The position numbers and the translations under genes are program-made. Source: an uncultured Spartobacteria bacterium (GTDB lineage: Bacteria > Verrucomicrobiota > Verrucomicrobiia > Chthoniobacterales > Chthoniobacteraceae). Taken from it: a stretch of DNA of 64,000 nt. Below, piece after piece: positions 8,977-17,703 of this stretch (its first letter is position 1; the number at the start of each line of letters is the position of its first letter). The notes under the pieces are model-generated. The model saw only the letters and a program-made list of their open reading frames with translations. It was not told where the DNA came from and did not search any database. The DNA lies in contig CAIYUV010000122.1 in the NCBI GenBank assembly GCA_903929475.1, positions 28,317-92,316 on the forward strand, read 5' to 3'.

Positions 8977-11319
8977 ATGGCGTCCACTCACGCTGACTCC
9001 GTAAAGAAGCGGCGTCACGCATGGCGTCCGCGAATCATCGTCGTGCTGGCGCTGCTCGCAGGCGCGGTGTGGGCGGGTTGCACGATCCGGCTGGAAACTG
9101 AACTGCTCGCACTGCTGCCGCCGGACTTGCCGAGCGTGCGCGGGCTCGATGGCTTTCAGCGCCAGTTCGCCAGCGACCGCGAAGTGGTGCTCGTGGCCGA
9201 GGAAAATCTGCCCGCAGCGGAACGCGAGGAGTTTTTCCGGAAACTCAAGCCCGCCCTCGCGGCTCTGCCGGGCGTCGAGTCCGTGGAAAGCACAGGCGGC
9301 GAGTGGCTGAAATCCGCACCGCAGCTCGCAGCCTGGGCCGTCTGGAATCTCCCGCCGGAGCAATTTGCAAAAGTCACCGCCTCGCTTACCGATGAACGCG
9401 TCAAACAGCGTCTCGCGGAACTCCCCTCGATCCTCGCCGGCGCCCTCGATCCCGAGGAAATGGCGAAGCGGCAGTTCGATCCCCTCGACTTGCTCGACGC
9501 ACTCGGCGGAGGCGGAGACGACAGCGGCTTCCAATGGACGGGGCAGGCTGCAAAATCCCTCACGATCACATCCTCGCACCCGCTCATTGCATTCCAGGAC
9601 TGCGCGAGTTTCTGCAATGCAATCCAGTCCGCCATCCAGCGCGCACTTCCCGGTGAAAAGCGGCTGCTGCTCACGGGAAGGCCCGCATTTACCGCCGAAA
9701 TCTCCACACAAATGCGCAGCGACATGATCCTCATGATGGTCGTCGCGACCGTGCTCGTGAGCGCGGCGTTCTGGGCCTTCTACCGCACCGTGCGGCCGCT
9801 CGGCTGGATACTCCTCGGCCAGTTCCTCGCACTCGGCGTCGGCCTCATCACCGCGCGGCTCGGCGCAGGGTCGCTGAATGTCATCAGCATGGGCTTCGCC
9901 TGCATTCTCCTTGGGATCAGCATGGACTACAGCATCCTCGTCTATCACCACTTTGCCTCGCCGCTTCGCGAAGATCACCACGTCTGGGAGCGCTTGAAAC
10001 ACGGCATCTGGTTCAGCGCCGTCACGACTGCCGCCGCGTTTCTCGTGCTCGCGTTCTCATCGCTCCCGGGCCTCCGCCAGCTCGCGATGCTTGTCGCCTC
10101 GGGCCTGGTTGCCTCCGCGTGGTTCGCCACATGGCTGCTGCCGGCAGCGTGGGCCACGCGCATTCCGAAACCGCTCCCCTTCCTCCAGCGCGCGAGCGAC
10201 GCGATGGCCCGCACGATGGACCGCCGCGGACTCCTTTTGCTCGTCATCGTGATCCTCGCCGCACTCCCCGTCGGCTGGAAGCTCCTCCGCAACCCCGCCT
10301 CCCTCTACGCGCCCGAGTTGGACAACCTCCAGCCCTCCACCAGCGCCGCATTTCGCGGACAACTCATCCTCGCAAAAAACGACCCCTCCTTCCGCGACGC
10401 CATCTACCTCGTCCAGGCACCTTCCTGGGATGCCGTAAAAGACGCATCCGCCGAAATCACCAACCGTGTCGCCCCCGGGCGCATCTCGCCGATGAACGGC
10501 TTCCTCCCCTCCCCGAAAAACCAGACCGCAAATCGCAAATTGTGGCCCGCCTCCCCGCAAACCACCGCCGCCCGCCTGCGAAAAGCCTTCGCAGACGCCG
10601 GCCTCGGCAGCGAGTGGAGCGAATCCACCATCACCTTCGCAGAAACGCTCGACCATGCCGGTTCCAGCGAAGCCTTTCACGCCGTCCAGCCACTCCTTTC
10701 CAAGCTCTTCACGGAAAAAACCGGCCAGTGCCGCGCCATCATCCGCGTCCCCGACGCCGGCGAACACCCCATCCCCGCCGCCGGCCTCGCCATCGCCGGA
10801 GCGGACGTGATGCCCGTGAGCTGGGTCGCCCTCAAAGAAGAACTCAACCGCACCTCCACCGGCGACCTCGGGCGCCTTGGCGGATGGGCCCTCGTCGCCA
10901 TCGCCGCACTCTGCGCCCTCGCCCAGCGTTCCCTGCGAATGGTGCTCTTGAATTTCGCCGCGCTCGTCATTTCCCTCCTCCTGCTCGCCGCTTTGCTTTC
11001 AATCACCGGCACACAACTCAGCGCACTCTCCCTCCTCTGCGTCCCGCTGCTCCTCGGCCTCGTCGTGGACTACAGCCTCCACGTCCTCATGGCCCTAGAA
11101 CATGAACACGGCGACTTCCGCCAGCTCTACGCCCACATCGGCGCCCCCATATTACTCACCGGCCTCTCCTCGTGCATCGGCTTCGGCGCACCCATGCTCA
11201 CCAGCCAGCCCGCATTGCAAAACTTCGGCCTCGTCATGGACCTCGGCATCATCGCCGCCGTCACCTCCTGCCTCTTCCTCCTCCCCGTCCTCGCCCGCAT
11301 CACCGCACGGCGGAAATGA
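8977..11319 (+). CDS. RND/MMPL-type exporter (COG4258-like)
   Basis: Two blocks of TM helices with SMDYSILVYHH and VVDYSLHVLMALEHEHGD signatures; large periplasmic loops. Confidence 0.85.
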   Translation: MASTHADSVKKRRHAWRPRIIVVLALLAGAVWAGCTIRLETELLALLPPDLPSVRGLDGFQRQFASDREVVLVAEENLPAAEREEFFRKLKPALAALPGVESVESTGGEWLKSAPQLAAWAVWNLPPEQFAKVTASLTDERVKQRLAELPSILAGALDPEEMAKRQFDPLDLLDALGGGGDDSGFQWTGQAAKSLTITSSHPLIAFQDCASFCNAIQSAIQRALPGEKRLLLTGRPAFTAEISTQMRSDMILMMVVATVLVSAAFWAFYRTVRPLGWILLGQFLALGVGLITARLGAGSLNVISMGFACILLGISMDYSILVYHHFASPLREDHHVWERLKHGIWFSAVTTAAAFLVLAFSSLPGLRQLAMLVASGLVASAWFATWLLPAAWATRIPKPLPFLQRASDAMARTMDRRGLLLLVIVILAALPVGWKLLRNPASLYAPELDNLQPSTSAAFRGQLILAKNDPSFRDAIYLVQAPSWDAVKDASAEITNRVAPGRISPMNGFLPSPKNQTANRKLWPASPQTTAARLRKAFADAGLGSEWSESTITFAETLDHAGSSEAFHAVQPLLSKLFTEKTGQCRAIIRVPDAGEHPIPAAGLAIAGADVMPVSWVALKEELNRTSTGDLGRLGGWALVAIAALCALAQRSLRMVLLNFAALVISLLLLAALLSITGTQLSALSLLCVPLLLGLVVDYSLHVLMALEHEHGDFRQLYAHIGAPILLTGLSSCIGFGAPMLTSQPALQNFGLVMDLGIIAAVTSCLFLLPVLARITARRK

Positions 11320-11487
11320 GACGCGTGTCCCTTGCGACCATAGAGCCCGTGCAGTCCAGCGGCACTCCCCAAAGACAAATGGACTCCGTGGACACGATGG
11401 ACAGGGAAACTCCCCCCTCGCTCCGTGGGCGTTTGCGCCGTCCCCGGCCCTGATTGTGGCTGGATGGGGAAATGGAACGCCGAATCG

Positions 11488-12348
11488 GTGAAAGATTGCG
11501 GCCTACGGGTGGAAAATTGCGAGCTACGATGCCACGCTTGCGGCAAATTTGAAGAATTTTACCGGAAAACGGTGAAGTATCGCTGGAAAACCGTGGAATC
11601 TTGCTGGAAAACGTGAAAAGCGAGCGGCCTACTGGAAGTGTGGAATGGCAAAAAGTAAGTGTCTAGCACGAGATGCAACTTATTTTATGCGCAAAAGACT
11701 TTGTATTTTTTAAAAAACAGACTGCATTTTGCTCAAAATAGAATTTCTAGTTCTTAATGCATACTTTCTTTCCATAAATGCAGTATTGCTCGTGCTAAAT
11801 GCAGCGTGTCTCGGACTAGATGTAGACTAACTTTAGCTTAATGCAGAGTTTATTTATCTAAATGCAGTATTTCTTTACAGAAATGCAGTTTGCATTTAAT
11901 ACAAGTAACACTGCATTTTACTCAAGTCACACTGCATTTCGCATAAGATTTCTTACATTTGCTATAAGTTTCTTTGCATTTGCTGCAATAACTCGTGCAT
12001 TTTATGTGAGAAAGTCTGCATTTAGTGCTAGCAACTCTGCATTTTAAGCGAGACTTTTTAAAGTTGCCGCAAGTGACCTTAAAGTTGCCACGAATGTTCT
12101 CCGAGTTATCGCAAGTAATCTCCGAGTTGCCATGAGTGTTCTCCGGGTTGCCGCAAGTGTCCTACAAGTTGTCGTAAGCGTTCTCCGAGTGGGCGCAAAT
12201 GATCTCCGAGTTGCCATGAGTGTTCTCCGGGTTGCCGCAGGTGTCCTCCAAGTTGCCGTAAGCGTTCTCCGAGTGGGCGCAAGTGATCTCCGGGTTGCCG
12301 CAGGTGTCCTCCAAGTTGCCGCAAATTATCTCCGGGTAGCCATAAGGG
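11488..12348. repeat. about 41 contiguous degenerate 21-bp tandem repeats
   Basis: Read in 21-nt rows: e.g. 11908 acactgcattttactcaagtc, 11929 acactgcatttcgcataagat, 12097 ttctccgagttatcgcaagta, 12118 atctccgagttgccatgagtg, 12139 ttctccgggttgccgcaagtg, 12286 atctccgggttgccgcaggtg. Unit length stays 21 nt throughout. Confidence 0.93.
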
Positions 12349-12390
12349 TCGTCTCGGCCGCTAATCCCCATGCGTCGTCTGCGATTCGAG

Positions 12391-12617
12391 GAACGCCAAC
12401 GGCGTTCAATCATTCAGCCCAGGGTTGGCGCGACGAAGGAGCGCCTACCCTGGGTAACGGGAGAGCGGCATCAACCCTGAAAGGGTTGAATCCATTCGTG
12501 CAACCGCCGGTGGATTCAACCCCGTTGGGGTTGTGGTTTTGTCGGGGCGCTATCCCAGGGTAGCCACGACTGCGTCGCGTCAACCCTGGGCTGATAGATG
12601 GAACGCCGTCAGCGTTC
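12391..12617. repeat. symmetric cluster of hairpins (REP/MITE-like compound palindromic element)
   Basis: gaacgcc-aac-ggcgttc (12391-12407); cccagggttggcgc...gcgcctaccctggg (12418-12454); caaccct-gaa-agggttg (12472-12488); caacccc-gtt-ggggttg (12517-12533); cccagggt...accctggg (12554-12590); gaacgc-cgtca-gcgttc (12601-12617). Confidence 0.88.
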
Positions 12618-12779
12618 CCACACAGGCCAGCCACCACTCGCCTTGCCTCTTCTGCGTTCCCACACAGGCCAGATGCCACTCGCCTTGCGTCGTCTGCGTT
12701 TCCACACAGGCCAGCCGCCGTTCGCCTTTCCCCTTCTGCGTTCCGACACTGGCCATCCGCCGTTCGGCTTTCCCGTTTG
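12612..12779. repeat. four tandem 42-bp repeats
   Basis: Units start at 12612, 12654, 12696 and 12738; e.g. gcgttcccacacaggccagccaccactcgccttgcctcttct / gcgttcccacacaggccagatgccactcgccttgcgtcgtct. Confidence 0.9.
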
Positions 12780-12794
12780 CTCAGTAATCGCCCC

Positions 12795-13616
12795 TTATTT
12801 CGCGGGCGCTGGTTCGGCGGGCGGGGTCGGTGTTCCCGTTTTGGCGGCTTCTTCGAGGGTTTCGCGGACAAATTTCGCGTGCAACACGTCGCCGATGCCG
12901 AGGGGGTAGTGGACGGAGCGCTCTTCATACTTGGTGTTGATTTTTTCGTCGCTGCGGAATTGCGCGATGACCATGCCGATGACCACCGGGTGGCCGTCGC
13001 CGCCGGGGATGAAGGCAGGCCCGCCGCTGTCGCCGTCGAACGCCGTGAAGTCGGCGAGAAAGGTGTGCTTTTTGCCGTAAGGCAGCAGCGGGTGGCTGGC
13101 GATGATCCCCTGCCGCGCGACGGGGTAGCCCGCTTCGTTGGCCTCGAAGGTCGTGGGGTAGGTGAGCACGAAGAGCTGGCTGGTCACGCCGAGCGCTGCG
13201 GCTTTCAGGCGTGCTTCGTCGGCGAGCGCGTTCATGGGCACCGTCGGCGCGGGCACCGGGAGCGCGCTCGTGATTCGCAGCACGGCTACGTCGTCTTTCG
13301 GATGGCGCACCCACAGCGCCTTGCCGGCGTTTTTGATCTCCACCTTGTGCTCGCGCTTTTTGAAAGTGCCGTCTTCGCGCCGCTCGCGCAGCACGAGCGT
13401 CGCCTTGTCCGCCTTCATGCCTTCGAAAACATGCGCTGCGGTGACGAGATAGATCGCTTCATCCGGCGCATCGCGCTTTACGAGGAAGCAAGTGCCCGTC
13501 ACCGCCGGGTCCCACACTTTGAAAGTCGCCTCGACCATCTCCGTCGCCGAATCGGCAGAGGCAGTGAGCGCAAAACCGAGGATGCCGAGGAGCGTTGTGA
13601 AAAGAGAAAGTTTCAT
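12795..13616 (-). CDS. secreted trypsin-like serine protease
   Basis: Signal peptide MKLSLFTTLLGILGFALTASA; catalytic triad context TAAHVFEG, DDVAVLRI, FDGDSGGPAFIPGG. Confidence 0.87.
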   Translation of the reverse strand: MKLSLFTTLLGILGFALTASADSATEMVEATFKVWDPAVTGTCFLVKRDAPDEAIYLVTAAHVFEGMKADKATLVLRERREDGTFKKREHKVEIKNAGKALWVRHPKDDVAVLRITSALPVPAPTVPMNALADEARLKAAALGVTSQLFVLTYPTTFEANEAGYPVARQGIIASHPLLPYGKKHTFLADFTAFDGDSGGPAFIPGGDGHPVVIGMVIAQFRSDEKINTKYEERSVHYPLGIGDVLHAKFVRETLEEAAKTGTPTPPAEPAPAK

Positions 13617-13827
13617 CCGAGGAAAATGGTTCGCATGGCGCGGGGAGTAGAGCGCCCCCGCAGCGATGTGAACAGCGGGAAGTGTTACTTGCGGCGGCGT
13701 CACTGCACATCACTTCCGCATCTTAGTCACTTTTTGCACGCGACCCGCTAATAATTACGCCAGAAATACTGGACACCTCTCGCACGCTTCCCCACCGTCC
13801 CGCGCCTTACCCCCGCTCACACATACC

Positions 13828-15093
13828 ATGAAACTCAACGTCACCACTAAAACATGGCTCCTCGCGCTGCCGTTCATCGCAGCCCTCCTCTCCGCCACTC
13901 CCGCCAGTGCGCAGGCACCAGCCGCTGCCCCGGCTGCAAAAAAGGACAAGAAATCGAAATCCACGCCCGCCGAGAAAGCCGCGAAGGCCGCGAAATCCGA
14001 GGCGACACGCGCCGCATTCTTCAAAAGCACGAGCGACAAGATTCCCACCATCAATGTCACCATCGCTCCGTCGCCCGGTGCCGTGAAGCCCCTCACGCCG
14101 CTCATGACGGAGCCGAAGAAATACGTCAAAGCGTCCATCAACATCGGGCCCTATAATTTCGCCAACGTCGGCATCCACCTCCGCGGCGGTCTCGGCAGCT
14201 TCCGCAACGTCAACGACAAGGCCGGGTTCACGGTCAACATGGGCAAATTCGCTGAGAAAAAGGATTTCTTCGGCATGGATAAATGGGCGCTCGTCAATTC
14301 CGCACAGGACGGCAGCTACCTCTCCCTCCTCGTCGCCAATGAAATGCTCCGCGAATCCGGCGTCCCCGCCCCGCGCATCAGCCACGCCATCGTGAACCTC
14401 AATGGAATGCCCAAAGGTTTCTACTGCATCCAGGAGGGTTACGATTCCAACTACTTCCAGATTCATTTCAAAAACGGCGACGGCAATTTCTACGATCCCG
14501 GCTTCAAGAGAGACATTGATCAGCCCTTCGAACTCGTCCGCACCAAGGACGACGTCAAAGACAACGCCGATGTCAAAGCCCTCCTCGCCGCAGCCCGCAT
14601 CGGCGACCCCAACCAGCGCTTTACCGAAATGGCAAAGCTCATGGACATGGATACCTTCATCAGCGGCTTCTGCATCCAGGCCATCCTCGGCGACTGGGAC
14701 GGCTACGTTTTCAATCGAAACAACTACCGCGTCTATCACAACCCGGCGACCAACAAAATCTTCATCCTCCCGCACGGCCTCGACCAGGAATTTGGCAACG
14801 CCGACCAAGGCCCGCTCGTCCCGCCGATGCAATCAATCCTCGGCCCCGCAGTCTTCAACACTCCCGAAGGCAAGGCGCGCTACCTGAAACGCATGGGCGA
14901 AATCAACACTACCGTCATGGACACCGACAAATGGCTCAAGCGCCTCGATGCCCTGCAAGCCAAACTCCAGCCCGCCATCGCCAGCGTGGACGCCAAAGCC
15001 GGAGCCGACTACCCCAACCAAGTCAACCGTCTCCGCGAGTTCTTCAAAGTGCGCCCCAAGAGCATTGACCGCCAGCTCAAGGCCGCGAAGTAA
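13828..15093 (+). CDS. secreted CotH-like kinase family protein
   Basis: Signal peptide; IHLRGGLGSFRNV, KWALVNSAQDGSYL, GFYCIQEGYD, AILGDWDGYVFNRNNYRVYHNPATNKIFILPHGLDQEFG. Confidence 0.85.
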   Translation: MKLNVTTKTWLLALPFIAALLSATPASAQAPAAAPAAKKDKKSKSTPAEKAAKAAKSEATRAAFFKSTSDKIPTINVTIAPSPGAVKPLTPLMTEPKKYVKASINIGPYNFANVGIHLRGGLGSFRNVNDKAGFTVNMGKFAEKKDFFGMDKWALVNSAQDGSYLSLLVANEMLRESGVPAPRISHAIVNLNGMPKGFYCIQEGYDSNYFQIHFKNGDGNFYDPGFKRDIDQPFELVRTKDDVKDNADVKALLAAARIGDPNQRFTEMAKLMDMDTFISGFCIQAILGDWDGYVFNRNNYRVYHNPATNKIFILPHGLDQEFGNADQGPLVPPMQSILGPAVFNTPEGKARYLKRMGEINTTVMDTDKWLKRLDALQAKLQPAIASVDAKAGADYPNQVNRLREFFKVRPKSIDRQLKAAK

Positions 15094-15207
15094 GCGGGGT
15101 TTTATTGTAGCCAGAATGGTATTTTGCAGAAGGCAGGGATCTGCATCCGCTTTCGCGGCTCGGCGCTCCCGATTGACGCCGCCCCTGCTCTGCGGCAGGC
15201 TGGCGCG

Positions 15208-15570
15208 GTGAAATCAATCCTCACACTGCTTTTGCTCCTCGCCGCCGTGCTGCCTTCCGGCGCGGGCGAGCGGGTCGTGCTTTATGTGACACTGCTGGAA
15301 AATACGACCACCGAACTGAGCGACGGCGCGAAGTGGCAGATGGACAAGGGCGACTGCTTTCCCGTCGTTTCCTACAAGGAATCGCACACCATGGTGATCC
15401 TCCAGCTCGCGAGCGCGACGTTCATGATCCCGGCGGTAAAAACACGGGTCGTCTCGGAAAAAGAACTGCCCGTGGCAATCGCCAATTATCGCGCAAACGT
15501 GAGCACCTACATCAACGGCGTCGCCGCCCGGTGGCGCGCAGCGGCGGAATCCGGAAAGGCGCCGCAATGA
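15208..15570 (+). CDS. small secreted hypothetical protein
   Basis: GTG start with signal peptide VKSILTLLLLLAAVLPSGAG; 4-bp ATGA overlap with the downstream glutaredoxin gene. Confidence 0.65.
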   Translation: MKSILTLLLLLAAVLPSGAGERVVLYVTLLENTTTELSDGAKWQMDKGDCFPVVSYKESHTMVILQLASATFMIPAVKTRVVSEKELPVAIANYRANVSTYINGVAARWRAAAESGKAPQ

Positions 15571-15809
15571 AACTCTTCGTCAAAGTCTGGTGCCCGTGGT
15601 GCGTCTCGGCGCGCGAGTGGCTCGACAAGCGCGGCTACCAATACGAACTCGTGGACGTGGAGGAAAACGACGCCGATTACGAAGAGATGCGCCGCATTTC
15701 CGGCCAGAGCAAAACGCCGACGCTACTCACGCACGACGGTCTCGTGCTGCCGGATTTCGGCCCTGAGGAACTGGCTGCTTTCATCAAGGAAAACAACATC
15801 ACGCCCTAG
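15567..15809 (+). CDS. glutaredoxin-like protein
   Basis: MKLFVKVWCPWCVSAREWLDKRGYQYELVDVEEN with CPWC active site and KTPTLL cis-Pro region. Confidence 0.88.
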   Translation: MKLFVKVWCPWCVSAREWLDKRGYQYELVDVEENDADYEEMRRISGQSKTPTLLTHDGLVLPDFGPEELAAFIKENNITP

Positions 15810-15812
15810 GAA

Positions 15813-16628
15813 ATGTTCGACCTTCTGCTCATCGCTGGCGTGTTTGTGCTCAGCCTTTCGCTGCGCTCGCTGAACAGCGTCCTCCTTCGCAAACTGGGCA
15901 CATTTGGTTTTCTCGCCACGTCGTTCCTCATCGGCTGGCGCTTCACGGAATCCTGGCCGATGGGGATTTTGTTCGCGAGCTTCTGGCTCGTGTGGCCGTG
16001 GTATGAACTCATCACGCGCGTGCGCAAAATCAAAATGCCTGCGGACAAAACGCTGCGGCACAAAACGCCGCCGCACCGCGAATTTTTCCCCGCGCTCGCC
16101 GACCTGACCGAGGAGATCGAGGGCGAAGGCTACGAACATCTCGAAGACCTCGGGCGCGATTGGGACGAGACCCAGCAGTTCTTCCGCATCTTTCACAAAA
16201 ACGACGAGCGCGCGCAGGCGGTCATCTGCCTCATCGAGCAGGAAAGCTACGCGTTTTACTACATCCGCCTCATCTCCCGTGCGCAGGACGGGACGGTGTG
16301 GACGACGTGGAATTATCCATTTTCGCTCAACCTCAAAGTCGCCCCCGAGTGGCGCATGAATCGCGAGAGCGGCGACAAAACTTTCATCCAGCTCCTCGAC
16401 AGCCACCGCGCCTGCCTCGAACGCAACGGAGTCCGCCCGGAAAATCTTCTCGAAACAAATCCTCTGGAACTTGCCGATCAGCTTCAGTCCGAGCAGCAGG
16501 CGCAAATCGCGCACAACGTCACCGCCGGCATCCTCGCCAAGGGCAAGGACGGCGAGATCCGCTACACATGGCGCGGGCTGCTATTTATCTGGCTGCAATT
16601 TCTCCGCGACCTCGTGAGACTCCACTAG
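15813..16628 (+). CDS. hypothetical protein with N-terminal TM segments
   Basis: Long ORF tightly packed between glutaredoxin and deoC on the same strand. Confidence 0.7.
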   Translation: MFDLLLIAGVFVLSLSLRSLNSVLLRKLGTFGFLATSFLIGWRFTESWPMGILFASFWLVWPWYELITRVRKIKMPADKTLRHKTPPHREFFPALADLTEEIEGEGYEHLEDLGRDWDETQQFFRIFHKNDERAQAVICLIEQESYAFYYIRLISRAQDGTVWTTWNYPFSLNLKVAPEWRMNRESGDKTFIQLLDSHRACLERNGVRPENLLETNPLELADQLQSEQQAQIAHNVTAGILAKGKDGEIRYTWRGLLFIWLQFLRDLVRLH

Positions 16629-16630
16629 TC

Positions 16631-17506
16631 ATGCCCGCGATTGATCAAGTGATGGCCAAGGAACGCGCATCCGCGTTCACCAAACGCAGCATCAAAAACG
16701 CGTCGAAACTCGCTGGCCTGAAAATGGTCGTCTCGATGATGGACCTCACCACGCTCGAGGGAAAAGACACGCCCGGCAAAGTCGCCTACCTCTGCCGCAA
16801 AGCCATCCAGCCCGCAGAGCCGCGCCTCGGAGTTCCATCGTGCGCAGCCGTCTGTGTTTATCCGAATCTCGTCCGTGCCGCGCGCCCGTTCGTTGGCGAC
16901 AGCGGCGTGAAAGTCGCGGCAGTCGCCACCGCATTTCCCAGCGGCGCGATGCCACTGCGCGTGAAGCTCGCCGACGTCCGCATGGCCGTGGTTTTCGGCG
17001 CGGATGAAATAGACATGGTCATCGATCGCGGCGCATTCCTCGCGGGCGAACATGGGCGCGTGAGCGATGAAATCGCCGCCGTGAAAGAAGCATGCGGCCA
17101 CGCGCACTTGAAGGTGATTTTGGAAACCGGCGAGCTGCACAGCTACGACAACGTCCGCATCGCCAGCGATCTCGCCATGCACGCAGGCGCGGATTTCATC
17201 AAGACCAGCACCGGTAAAGTCGCGCCCGCCGCCACGCTGCCCGTCACGCTCGTCATGCTCGAAGCAATCCGCGATTTCTTTTTCGCCACAGGCCGCCGCA
17301 TCGGCATGAAGCCCGCAGGCGGCATCCGCACCGCAAAGGAATCACTCTCCTACCTCGTGATGCTCGCCGAGACGCTCGGCGACGACTGGATGACGCCCGA
17401 CCTGTTCCGCTTCGGAGCCAGCACCCTCGCAAACGACGTCGTCATGCAAATCGCAAAACTCACCGACGGCAGCTACCAGGGCGCGGATTATTTTTCGCAG
17501 CCGTAG
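16631..17506 (+). CDS. deoC: deoxyribose-phosphate aldolase
   Basis: DLTTLEGKDTPGKV, VCVYPNLV, FPSGAM, EIDMVIDRGAFL, LKVILETGEL, DFIKTSTGK, GMKPAGGIR. Confidence 0.93.
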   Translation: MPAIDQVMAKERASAFTKRSIKNASKLAGLKMVVSMMDLTTLEGKDTPGKVAYLCRKAIQPAEPRLGVPSCAAVCVYPNLVRAARPFVGDSGVKVAAVATAFPSGAMPLRVKLADVRMAVVFGADEIDMVIDRGAFLAGEHGRVSDEIAAVKEACGHAHLKVILETGELHSYDNVRIASDLAMHAGADFIKTSTGKVAPAATLPVTLVMLEAIRDFFFATGRRIGMKPAGGIRTAKESLSYLVMLAETLGDDWMTPDLFRFGASTLANDVVMQIAKLTDGSYQGADYFSQP

Positions 17507-17522
17507 CCTGAAGTCGCTTGCG

Positions 17523-17703
17523 CAAGGAGCGGCGACATTCCTGTCGCCGACCTCCAAATGCGAAGCACAAACTTTCCAACGCCGCGCCGGGAAGATCAGG
17601 CGCTACGCGCAAATATGGACGGCGACAGGAACCGAGCTTGCGAGATAGCCTGCCATAGGCAGCCCGCAGGGCGAGCGTAGCGAGGCAATGTCGCCGCTCC
17701 TTG
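17523..17703. repeat. intergenic element with inverted termini caaggagcggcgacattcctgtcgccg
   Basis: Left caaggagcggcgacattcctgtcgccg (17523-17549); right side holds cggcgacaggaa (17620-17631) and aatgtcgccgctccttg (17687-17703). A further copy of the left end lies at 47712-47738. Confidence 0.85.

Noticed and set aside
12132-12563. ORF 143 aa with MSVLRVAASVLQVVVSVLRVGAN heptads as a real protein
   Set aside because: It is a by-product of the 21-bp period (multiple of 3), runs into the hairpin block, and similar heptad ORFs appear in other frames and on the opposite strand.
11488-12779. CRISPR array
   Set aside because: Repeats are directly contiguous and degenerate with no unique spacers, and no cas genes are nearby.
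12410-12928. minus-strand ORF 172 aa spanning the hairpin cluster and 42-bp repeats
   Set aside because: It overlaps the serine protease gene and consists of repeat translation; no independent coding support.
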